Shown one piece after another: positions 28,460 through 56,759 of a DNA stretch of 64,000 nt (position 1 is the first letter of the stretch; each line of letters opens with the position of its first letter). The notes beneath the pieces are model-generated. The model did no database searches and had not been told where the DNA came from. It was given only the letters and a program-made list of their open reading frames with translations. The stretch comes from Crambe crambe. Taxonomy: Eukaryota > Porifera > Demospongiae > Poecilosclerida > Crambeidae. Location: contig OZ004591.1 in assembly GCA_963924555.1 (NCBI GenBank), positions 6,448,001 through 6,512,000 on the forward strand, written 5' to 3'. The position numbers and the translations under genes are program-made.

Positions 28460-29153
28460 ATGGCAAAGACTGAAAGAGACATCAAATGTGTTGTGGTAGG
28501 CGATGGATCCGTGGGAAAGACTTGTATGCTGATATCTTATACTACCAATTCCTTTCCTGGAGAATATGTTCCCACAATGTAAGAGATTATTATATAATCC
28601 CAAATTGCTGACATACTACGAGTTTGTCCCTAGTAATTATAATTATTATCACAAGAGTTCATTGCTTCTTTCTCCATACAGCTTTGATAACTACACAGCA
28701 AATGTCTTTGTGGACGGTCGGCCAATCAGTTTAGGTCTGTGGGACACAGCTGGTCAGGATGACTATGACAGGCTACGTCCACTGTCCTACCCAGACACAG
28801 ACGTCTTCTTGATATGCTTTTCGCTAGTAAATCCCAATTCCTTCTATAACGTAGCAGACAAGTGGTACCCTGAAATCAGCCACCACGCTCCTGGTGTCCC
28901 TAAAATCTTAGTCGGAACAAAATTGGATCTGCGAGAGAATATGGCAGAGTTAGAGAAGCTTAGGTCACGCAAACAATCACCCATTACAGTCCAGCAGGGA
29001 GAGGCCATGAGAAAGAAGATTGGAGCTGTCGTCTACAGGGAGTGTTCCGCTCTGACACAAAATGGACTAAAGGATATTTTCGATGAGGCAATCAAGGTGG
29101 TTTTATTCCCTGAGACTCAAAAGAAGAAGAAATCAAAATGCACTTTACTTTGA
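28460..29153 (+). CDS. RAC: Rac-type Rho-family small GTPase
   Basis: Exons 28460-28578 and 28682-29153 join in phase to give about 196 residues. All nucleotide-binding motifs are present: GDGSVGKT (P-loop), switch [15 protein letters not shown], switch [26 protein letters not shown] and ECSALTQ. The polybasic tail KKKKSK is followed by CTLL, a CAAX box predicted to be geranylgeranylated. Rac GTPases control actin, cell shape and NADPH oxidase at the plasma membrane. Relative to human Rac1 there is an N-terminal extension of a few residues (MAKTERD) and a slightly expanded insert region, but nothing suggests loss of function. Cdc42 is less likely given the Rac-like [15 protein letters not shown] and [16 protein letters not shown]. 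Confidence 0.92.
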
Positions 29154-29649
29154 GAATTTTATTTTCAGTAATAATTCTTTTTGGTACCACTCTCTGTTAA
29201 GAATATTACAATATATCATTATTAGCGTCTGCTTTTATTTTTTGTGTGCTGAATTCTTTCAGTTTGAAATATTTTCCCCCCATTCACTTTCTGTTCAAGC
29301 ATTCTAAGCATACCTATCACAACTTTGTTGTTATTTTCTGTTAGTTCTTTTTATAGATGTTTGTGGATATGGATATACTGATTTTATATCATTCACGTGT
29401 ATACTGATTTGGTGCACTGTGTCTATTTAAATGGTTGTTGACTCTCTTCATCGTTAGATTTATTATAATTACAATTTTGTGTATTTGTACAAGCATCAAG
29501 TTTGTAACAAATTGTAGAACCCAATAACCCCTTTTAAGTTTGTTTTTTTCTTTTGCAGGTACTTAGTCATAACTGCATAATACTTTATTTGCAATCACTG
29601 AAATTTATCCAAATTAAGAAAAATAATGACTACATGGCCAGCCAGCCAG
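29154..29649. other. Convergent 3' region between Rac and the lysine-rich gene
   Basis: About 500 bp of T-rich sequence separates the two stop codons. It presumably holds both 3' untranslated regions and polyadenylation signals. No RNA gene or repeat is evident. Confidence 0.5.
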
Positions 29650-30687
29650 CTAGATCTCCAATTTTTCACAATAGGAAAGTTCTCTCAGCAGCTCATGAGT
29701 GTCTGAATAGCTCGAATCTTGGTTTTGAAAATGTAATGGTGACTTGCTTTCTGTATCGGAATGTGTTTTTGATTTCGTTTTTGTTTTTACTTTGTGAGCA
29801 TGCTCGGTTGTCCTTAATCCATTCTCTGTTTGTTTTCGATCAACCTCACCAGTAGATGCATCATTTTCTTTGTTTTGGAGATGTTTGAACTTTGCTCCTC
29901 TTCTTGAACTTGAAATGCAATCACTCCTCACCCAACCAGCAGTGGCAGTTTTCTCTTCACACACATCATCATCAGTATCACAGGTTCTCGTATCTCTACT
30001 ACATTTACAGACCATGAAACTGTCATTCATTTTCTGACTTATTCCATCTCTCACTTTGAATTCTTCAGTGCAGCTGGTAGTTTTCTTTCTCAGTCCAGCA
30101 TTACGTATCTTAAGATCGCCTGTTCTGCCCTTTTGGGTACTTTTCTTCCTAACTCCTCGAAGTAGTAAGTCAATACTAGGATGATCACTTCCTCTATTGG
30201 TTGCTTTCTGAAGAATCAAGTTCGTCCTATCAGCACAACCCTCTGCCTCCCTGTTCAAAGGAAAATCACCACTCCATAATTCATCAGCACTGGTAGTCTT
30301 CTTTTTTCTCATTTTTCCACTGAGAACCACTAACTCATCATTTGTTGTATCATCATGGATACCTTTCTTTGCGAGATCACTGCTCACTTGAACACTCGTA
30401 GCTTTCTTCCTCACTCCTCTGCTAAATAACGAAGCTGGGATCCCTTCCCTCAACTCTTTTCCTTTGATTGGAGTAGAGGATGATCTACACTGCTGCTTTC
30501 TCTTCTTCTTGAGTATGAATTGCTTCAGAGTGGGTTGTGTGAGGGTTCTTTTATGTGCCTTCAGTTGTGGGTAAGAAGCCGGAGCGACGTGGTTAATGAC
30601 TTTTAAAGGCTTTTCTTGGACTTGGAAGAAGTCTCTGACATCTCGGGTGCCCTTATTCAGCCCGGGCCCAGCTCTAGATCTAAACAT
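29650..30687 (-). CDS. Unrecognised lysine-rich, intronless protein with repeated RKKxT motifs
   Basis: The frame encodes 345 residues from one exon. Four related motifs are spaced along the protein: RGVRKKATS, GKMRKKKTTS, RGVRKKSTQ and AGLRKKTTS. Near the N-terminus are two PCNA-interaction-like sequences, TRDVRDFF and QPTLKQFILKKKRK. The second has the leading glutamine, the aliphatic residue and one aromatic of a PIP box, followed by a basic patch that could also serve as nuclear localisation signal. A cysteine pair pattern, CKCSRDTRTC, lies in the second half. No catalytic domain is visible. A nuclear, chromatin- or replication-linked role is a guess. It is divergent with UXS1 (193 bp between starts). 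Confidence 0.65.
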   Translation of the reverse strand: MFRSRAGPGLNKGTRDVRDFFQVQEKPLKVINHVAPASYPQLKAHKRTLTQPTLKQFILKKKRKQQCRSSSTPIKGKELREGIPASLFSRGVRKKATSVQVSSDLAKKGIHDDTTNDELVVLSGKMRKKKTTSADELWSGDFPLNREAEGCADRTNLILQKATNRGSDHPSIDLLLRGVRKKSTQKGRTGDLKIRNAGLRKKTTSCTEEFKVRDGISQKMNDSFMVCKCSRDTRTCDTDDDVCEEKTATAGWVRSDCISSSRRGAKFKHLQNKENDASTGEVDRKQTENGLRTTEHAHKVKTKTKSKTHSDTESKSPLHFQNQDSSYSDTHELLRELSYCEKLEI

Positions 30688-30880
30688 CCTCCATCAAATT
30701 TACCGCCAATTAATGTCTCCTCTTTTTTGGAAAGGGTCGGCGCCACGAGTTGTCGTACGTATATGTACTAGATATCGTGTCTCGCGCGTTAACCCTTTAC
30801 CAACCTCGTGGTTGGTAAAGGGTCGATTGCGAATTGCAAGTTTATAATATAATCAAAATCTCTTCATTTCAGGTCATACC
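30688..30880. promoter_or_regulatory. Divergent promoter region with a perfect 14-bp dyad
   Basis: The gap between two divergent start codons contains the inverted repeat ACCCTTTACCAACC (30792-30805) and GGTTGGTAAAGGGT (30810-30823) around a 4-base loop. An acceptor-like TTCATTTCAG ends at 30872, just before the UXS1 ATG, suggesting an upstream noncoding UXS1 exon within or before this region. Confidence 0.55.
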
Positions 30881-31375
30881 ATGCCTTCCTTGGCAAAGCA
30901 TCCATATACTCTCTTCCTTCTCATAATCTTTGCCCTCTGCTTCTACAGTAAGTATCTAATATTAAGCTGGTTGGTCTAGTACAGCATGTAAGCTTGTAAC
31001 TTTCATTCAGTAATAGTAATCAACTTCAGCACCCCAAATACCATTGAAAGGTGAGTTTCAGTGACAAGGTCCTTGGTCTAAGTACAAATATCCATTATCC
31101 TTCTGATAGAGAGCAAAGTGGCCTTGTTGATTTGATACGTTCAGAGGTGAAACTAACTTTGAAAGAGGTAGGTGACCCCCCCCCCCCCCCCCCCCCCCCC
31201 TTGGAATAAGGATCAGACTTTTCTGATTCTTCATTGTAAGGTTCAACTGTTATTGGAATTTCTGTGGAATAAGATTTATACACAGAACAATACAATATTA
31301 CATATGGCTTCTAGGTATCCAAGGTGCCAACTGGTTCACTTAACTGTCTCTTTGTGATTATTAATGTGCATCATC

Positions 31376-31464
<89 letters not shown>

Positions 31465-34056
31465 TACACACATGCACAGGAACTGCATTCTCTGGATGGC
31501 AGGATCCGCTTTTTGGAAGAAGAGTAAGTTCTCCCTTTTTCAAGAGCTACACCGACTTGATTAAAGGACACATGTACTCTGCTTCAAGCTAGCTCATTGT
31601 CGTTATGGTTACACTGTAACACTACAATAGAACTATAGTCTCCCTCAACTAATAGTATAAATACACTATCAATCACCACTGAAAAAGGAAAGACTCGTAC
31701 TATTTATTTCAGTGCCGTGTTCAAGAGTTATCCAAAGGACAAGAGAAGCGCTAGCCCTGTGTCAAACTTTGGGAAGAAGTACCCTCAAGTCAGGAAGCTG
31801 ACAGAGGGAGAAAGGAAGAGAATACTGGTGAGTGTCTTACAATGTGTGGTGAGAAAAAAACCCCCATTTTTAACCCACTCTTATGTATGTTGTAGGTGAC
31901 TGGAGGGTGTGGGTTTGTTGGCTCTCACTTGGTTGATAGGCTCATGAGAGATGGACATGAGGTTCGAGTGTCATGTGATAGTCATGTGATGATCATGTGA
32001 TGTGTCCGTTACAGGTACTAGTAGCGGATAACTTTTTTACGGGCAGAAGAAAGAACGTAGAACACTGGTATGTGGAAACAACTGTATTAGCGATCACATG
32101 ATCATCATGTGACTTCACAGGATAGGTCATGAGAACTTTGAACTGCTGAATCATGACATCATCCTTCCCTTGATGCTGGAGGTGGATGAGATCTACCACT
32201 TGGCGTCCCCTGCATCTCCCATTAAGTACATGTACAATCCAGTCAAGACCATTAAGACGAACACCATCGGGACACTCAACATGCTGGGACTCGCCAAACG
32301 GGTCAAAGCACGTTTCCTCTTCTCATCTACGTCTGAGGTGTACGGAGATCCTAATGTGCATCCTCAGCATGAAGGGTACTGGGGTCATGTGAACCCCATT
32401 GGCCCTCGGGCCTGCTATGATGAGGGGAAAAGGGTTGCCGAGACAATGGTGTATGCGTATGCCAATCAAGTGTGTCTGTGATTTTGATTGTAATATTTAA
32501 CTTTCAAATTATTTTCTTCGTTTTTATTAGGACAATGTTGATGTGAGGGTAGCACGAATATTCAACACATATGGCCCCCGGATGCACATGTTTGATGGTA
32601 TGTCTCCTTTTCTTTGTCTCTCTCCCCTTTCACCCTTTCCATCTCCTGGTTTCCATTATCCACTTCCCTCCCCCCTCCTTCTCCTCCCCCCACCTCTCTC
32701 CCCCTCCTTCTCCTCCCCCCACCTTTCTCCCCCTCCTCCTCCTCCCCCACCTCTCTCCCCCTCCTTCTTCTCCCCCCACCTCTCTCCCCCTCCTCCTCCT
32801 CCCCCCACCTCTCTCCCCCTCCTCCTCTCCCCCTCCTCCTCCTCCCCACCTCTCTCCCCCTCCTTCTTCTCCCCCCACCTCTCTCCCCCTCCTCCTACTC
32901 CTCCCCCCACCTCTCTCCTCCTCCTTCTCCTCCCCCACCTCTCTCCCCCTCCTCCTCTAGGTCGTGTAGTGAGCAACTTCATCATGCAAGCACTTCAAGG
33001 CAAACCTCTAACGGTGAGTGAGAGTGAATAAGCTTCGATAACAGAATCATGTACATACCACAAGAGACACTGTTAGTACTTTCCACATGCACATCACATG
33101 TACAGGTAATCGCTCCAGGCAATCAAACCAGGTCTTTCATGTTCATCAGGTTTGAATGATTACTTTCACACTTTTTTCTAATGTTTGTTTTGTTGTAGTT
33201 TTTGTTATTGTTTACTTATTTTGTTGTTTGCTGTTAATTTTTGTTGTTTGTTGTTGTTTTCAGTGACTTAGTGAATGGGTTGATTGCTCTTATGCATTCC
33301 AATTACACTAAACCAGTGAACCTGGGGAATCCAGACGAACACAATATGCTGGAGTTTGCAAAAATCATCCAGAGGATAGTGGGTGAGTGAGTATATGCCA
33401 CACAAGTACAGCACCACTCTATTATTTTCCCTCTAGCTAGAACCCTGCACTCAGTGAAACCTCCACCCTATTCAGAGACCACCTCTCTTTAAAGACCACT
33501 TCCAATACATTGATTTTAACCTCTGTAAAGAGACCACCTTCATTATATAAGAGACCACCTTCATTAAGAGACCACCTTTATTAAGAGACCACCTTTCTGG
33601 TGGCCCAGAGGTGGTCATTATAGAGAGGTCTCACTGTATACGAAATGATAGCAACATTGAAAGCATTGACATCTAGACTGTATGCCTTATTCATGACAGC
33701 AAATGCTTCTCTAAAAATTGATTCTTTCAGGTCACAATTCTGGAATTAAGATGCTTCCTCATAATCAGGACGACCCCCAGAGAAGAAGACCTGATATAAC
33801 CAGAGCCAGGAGAGTACTCAATTGGAAACCCATGGTGAGCTCATTAAAATGGTCACAAATAAAGTGCATCACTGTCTCTCTTCTCTACTGTTACACGTAT
33901 TGAATAGATTGTATTACTCTGTGACTTTGTTGATTGTTGCCTCTTCAACTGTCAATGTTTCCCTAGATATCACTTGAAGATGGAATCAGAAAAACCGTTC
34001 AATACTTCAGAAATGAGTTAAGGAACTCCACAGCTACACTCATCAAGAGAATGTAA
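30881..34056 (+). CDS. UXS1: UDP-glucuronate decarboxylase (UDP-xylose synthase)
   Basis: The Golgi enzyme converts UDP-glucuronate to UDP-xylose for proteoglycan and glycan synthesis. About 14 exons were traced. The first encodes a type II signal anchor ([20 protein letters not shown]). Short exons then encode a stem with a coiled stretch ([15 protein letters not shown]), and from 31897 the catalytic domain begins. The NAD-binding motif is [10 protein letters not shown]. The SDR catalytic YxxxK is present as [13 protein letters not shown], with [13 protein letters not shown] and the family signatures [37 protein letters not shown] and [11 protein letters not shown] all present. The C-terminus ends [10 protein letters not shown], somewhat shorter than human. 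Introns carry (TC)n, C-run and CCCCTCCT repeats. Confidence 0.93.
31175..31202 (+). repeat. C homopolymer in a UXS1 intron
   Basis: About 25 consecutive C bases lie about 7 nt after the 5' splice site of the exon encoding VKLTLKE. Confidence 0.85.
31378..31460 (+). repeat. (TC)n microsatellite before a UXS1 3' splice site
   Basis: About 41 TC units end 20 nt before the acceptor ATGCACAG at 31480, which opens the exon encoding [11 protein letters not shown]. It takes the position of the polypyrimidine tract. Confidence 0.95.
32660..32959 (+). repeat. Pyrimidine-only minisatellite ending at a UXS1 3' splice site
   Basis: About 300 bp made of CCCCACCTCTCTCCCCCTCC-like units of 18-40 bp, almost entirely C and T. 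It ends CCTCCTCCTCTAG directly at the acceptor for the exon encoding [11 protein letters not shown]. The opposite strand reads as purine-rich. Confidence 0.9.
33445..33642. mobile_element. MITE-like element with CAGTGAAACCTC / GAGGTCTCACTG ends
   Basis: The left end CAGTGAAACCTC and the right end GAGAGGTCTCACTGTAT are inverted counterparts. The interior is several AGAGACCACCTT repeats. A second copy-like stretch at about 37253-37432 has ATGAAACCTCC on the left and GAGAGGTTCCACTGTAT on the right. CAGTRRAACCTC-type termini are typical of pogo/Tigger-related Tc1-mariner elements. No transposase is present, and target-site duplications were not resolved. Confidence 0.5.
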
Positions 34057-34606
34057 TGTTGAAAGATTAGCCATCACCTCTGCAGTTTGCTCACTTCAGC
34101 TCTATTTCTGTTAATTTTTATTTTTTTTTAATCAATCACTCAACTAGCCACATTATAATGACACCTCAGCCAGTGCATAGACTCTCGAGTCTAGCCTCGT
34201 TCCTAGGCCCATAGGCCTGCATGGGAACGAGGCTATCTTGAGACATGTGTACTACTATTATCATATACCAATACAGTACTACTCACTGTAGAGTACTAAC
34301 TATTACCATATACCAATATAGTACTACTCACTGTAGAGTACTAACTAGTCTCGTGCTCACTTGATCATCCCTGGACTGATCTGACTAGTTACAACTTTCT
34401 CAATTCAAGTTTCAAAAAAAAAACAAAAAAAACAAACAAACAAACAAACAAAAAAAACCAGCTCACAGAGTGGGGACAGAGTGGGGTGATCAGCTCTCTG
34501 CTAATGGTCAAAAATTGAGAAAGTCAGAGTGTAGATCAAATAGACTTTGACCCCTGAATGTGAATTCAAAGGTAGATTATAATCCATGCTAATAATAATT
34601 AATAAG
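34057..34606. other. Convergent UXS1/MED12 3' region with two foldback repeats
   Basis: The 550 bp between stop codons contains a foldback with arms TAGCCTCGTTCC and GGGAACGAGGCTA at 34194-34242. There is also a two-copy TATTACCATATACCAATATAGT repeat-like stretch (34258-34343), an A-rich AAAC tract, and a second foldback element at about 34360-34550. No gene is seen. Confidence 0.6.
34355..34555. mobile_element. Foldback element of the AACTTTCTCAATT family, copy 1
   Basis: The left arm contains TTACAACTTTCTCAATT and the right arm AAAATTGAGAAAGT. GATCA is present on both flanks, and an A-rich insertion sits in the middle. A second member with the same arms and flanks lies at 41065-41245. Confidence 0.6.
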
Positions 34607-53773
<19,167 letters not shown>

Positions 53774-54504
53774 GTTCTTCTGACAAATCAATTATCTGGG
53801 CATCGATATTTCTTTATTTCGTTTAAATAGATATTTGGGTGGGGTTATCTCTACACTTTGCACATTGCACATGCATCATAAATCTTATGTACTAGACAAT
53901 ACCTGATACAGTTCGTATAGGTAGTCGTTAGTGCTACAGCTGCGGGTGGTGGATATCGGCTGCAATGCATCGCTACTGATAGGTAAGTTGTTACTACTAC
54001 TTAACTGCCTGTACGGTATCTGCTGGCTAGATGCAATGCTATCATTATCTTGAAACTAGCTAGCTAGCTGGTTTAACTAAAGTAAGCTGATAAATTTCAC
54101 AAGTTTATATAAATCTAGAAAGTAATTTTGGCAGTGTGTATTTAGCAGCTTAGCTCTGTTTTAATAGTGACCAAAACCTATTTATACAGTTGTATAGCAT
54201 GGTACCAGCTTATTGCCAGCAAAATTTTCACCTTAATTGGGAATCAGCATAGGTCATCATTGTGACATAGAAATGAGAATGGAGCTACATGTATTGAATA
54301 CTTCGAGGGCATTGAAGAGGGGACAAGCGAGAATATATTTTTTGATGCTACGTACGTGTGGTTAGGGAGTCTACTACCCTCATAACCCTTGCTTTTGTTT
54401 GGGTAAACCACCAGTGTTGTCACCAGAATGTTTTAGGCTTGGACTACAAAATTTGTGTCAACACTGTAGGTGATGAAATGTATATCCTTGAGGTATAAGG
54501 TGAG

Positions 54505-54642
54505 GTAAGGTGGGACAATTATAAGGGTGGAGCAATTCCGTCATTTTTGATTTCTCCAACTAGGCCGACTGGAATATCAAACTAATTTTTTTTACAGTGT
54601 TGGAATTGCCCCACCCTCATAATTGCCCCGCCTTATCTTAAT
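54505..54642. mobile_element. Foldback MITE with GGCGGGGCAATT ends
   Basis: The left arm TAAGGTGGGACAATTATAAG continues GGTGGAGCAATTCC. The right arm, read in reverse, is TAAGATAAGGCGGGGCAATT, then ATGAGGGTGGGGCAATTCC. The arms are inverted complements over about 35-40 bp around an A/T-rich centre. Its ends and internal double GGGGC(A/T)ATT motif match the element at 39988-40205. Confidence 0.8.
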
Positions 54643-54668
54643 AGGTAATAGGCATATTAGCACTATAG

Positions 54669-54834
54669 GACTATCCCTCTTCCTTAATTAAGGGGCTGTC
54701 CCCACCATGCTGCACCTTGTACTTTTTAACATCTTGTTTACATGTAAAGATGACTATCCCTCTTCCTTAATTAAGGGGCTGTCCCCACCATGCTGCACCT
54801 TGTACTTTTTAACATCTTGTTTACATGTAAAGAT
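54669..54834. repeat. Perfect-looking 83-bp tandem duplication
   Basis: The block beginning GACTATCCCTCTTCCTTAAT at 54669 recurs at 54752 with no visible difference. Each copy contains the palindrome CCTTAATTAAGG. Confidence 0.9.
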
Positions 54835-56759
54835 AGCAGATATTTAATCTCTTCCTCTTTCAAGTTCCTGGTCATTAATTTTGTTAGATCTTGAGGATTA
54901 GTTGTGCCATGCAAAAAGAATTCTCCATGCCTTTAATTTTGAGTGTATTTGAGTGATTCGTGTTCTTTTGGGACATAACTGGTAGTAATGCCTCGTGCCT
55001 AAATCTGTAGCCGAGTTCTGTTGTATGTGTGTGGTACGCAGGCAAAATATGCATAAATATAGAAACTAGATTGAAAAACTTGTCTACTTAACGGATTGTG
55101 TGGTATTTGCATTATCTAATAGGCTCTTTAAAAGGTCACAGAGGAAATGCAAGGAATGTTAGTGGATATACATCAACTTGCTTAGTGGTGGGTTAACATT
55201 TCGTTTAGGTACTTAAAAGTACACTACACAGTAAGGCCATCCCAAATCTATTGAAGTCGTTTCTCGGGTGGCCTAGCTAGAACGATAAGGTAGGTAGGCA
55301 TGAAAAAGGGATCATTATCTTTTACCAACAACTATCATTAAAATTTTCTAGCACTGAAGAAAGAGTCACGATAGTTCTGACCCTTAATCTAATAGTCTGT
55401 CTAGTTAGCCATGCACACAAGATACTAAATTAGGCAAGTGTTTTTGTATAATGGAACCATACAGCTGGCTATAGTGTTCACTCTGCCCCCACACTCCATG
55501 CAGTGGCTCTGATATCAATACCCAAGAGTTGTTTTTCTCAGGTATCTATTAGTGTCCTACCCTACGTGATAATGGCCCAAACGCTTTGATATCTGAACTC
55601 ACCCTAAGAATAGTTTTTTTTTCTCCTCTGTGAGAACGATTCATTTGACTTAATTTCTGTGATATTTGAGCTTTAAGGAAACTCCACGAATCTGCAGTGT
55701 ATTCACAGTATATTGTGAGATGTTGTCGTCCTCTTGTGTGTTTACCTGATGGTGTGTGACATAGATTTTCTAGTTAGTGAATTAAGAACACTACCCTTTG
55801 CCCTTTGAAGCTGCAACTCAGTAAGCATAGCCTATAGTGAGTGTAGTATTATTCGGAAATTTTGACAAATTTTTCCAGTTCCAATGATAATGTCTCAGTT
55901 TTGTGGTCAATGTTTTGTGATTTGGCAAGGAGAAAAATAAACAAGCCTAGAATGGAGCAAACATGGAATGGAATGGAGCAAGCATGGAATGGGAATGGAG
56001 CTTGAATTATGCTATCCAACACAAAGCATTTAATTATGGAGGTTGCGAGGTTTAAATTTGTAGGTAGAGTTTCCTGTTACTTTTTTGTGATGAAGTCCTG
56101 AGCATGGTTGACTCCAAGCAGCTATCTTCAGCATACTATGTATATGTAGGCTCACTGAAACAGCAACCGCGCAAGATGAAGCATAATTATCAGAAAATCA
56201 ACATATCAGATGAATTATTTGTAAAAAAAAACTTTTTTCATTGAAAGTAAATCTGTTTAAAGCGACTGTTTTGAGAAGAAGTATTTTTATTGTTGAAATC
56301 TTTAAATACATACCTAAATGTACTGCTATTTACTTTAATGGGTATCATATGTTGCTAAGGAGGGAGAGCTGCATATGGTGGCTCTCTTCCAGAGCCTGTT
56401 TGATGAAGGGGATAAGAGAAAGGAGGATTTAAACTCTTACTAATCACAATCCCCAGAGCTGAGAGAGAGAGAGAGGGAGAGAGATTTCTACCAATTATAG
56501 TTGCGTAATGTGCAGGTGCACCTTCAACAGCTGCTCTCTTAGTCTGTACAGGTAACCTCTAGTAATACCAACACTCTGGGCCTGTTGAATGTGTTATTAA
56601 TCATCACTTGACTTTTATGATGCTGTTTAATTTCTACACACATATCATAGGTGCCACTGTTCAGCTTCCTGCCACACTTATGAAGGCTAATGCTCCTACA
56701 GTGTTGACCTAATGACCCCGTAACCGTGGTGACAAACAGCCAGTGGTCGTCGGTGTGTG

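Larger units (their letters stand above)
53774..56759. other. Divergent intergenic region between MED12 and UNC80
   Basis: Nearly 3 kb contains no coding frame I can support. It holds a MITE at 54505-54642, an 83-bp tandem duplication at 54669-54834, a GGAATGGAGCAAGCATGGAATG-like repeat at 55950-56000 and a short (GA)n at 56460-56485. It presumably holds the MED12 promoter and possibly 5' untranslated or N-terminal exons of UNC80, because vertebrate UNC80 has additional N-terminal sequence that I did not locate here. Confidence 0.5.

Noticed and set aside
28566-28681. Rac reading frame extended upstream through the intron from 28566
   Set aside because: The segment 28579-28681 is an intron. 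The first exon with the P-loop at 28460-28578 joins in phase to restore the Rac switch I sequence.
32543-33031. Long Pro/Ser/Leu-rich frames (and Gly/Glu/Arg-rich on the other strand) at 32.5-33.0 kb
   Set aside because: They read through a C/T minisatellite intron of UXS1. UXS1 homology breaks exactly at its splice sites.
56241-56432. 63-codon plus-strand frame considered as an upstream UNC80 exon
   Set aside because: It shows no similarity to UNC80 N-terminal motifs that I know, and no in-phase donor toward 56760 was convincing.
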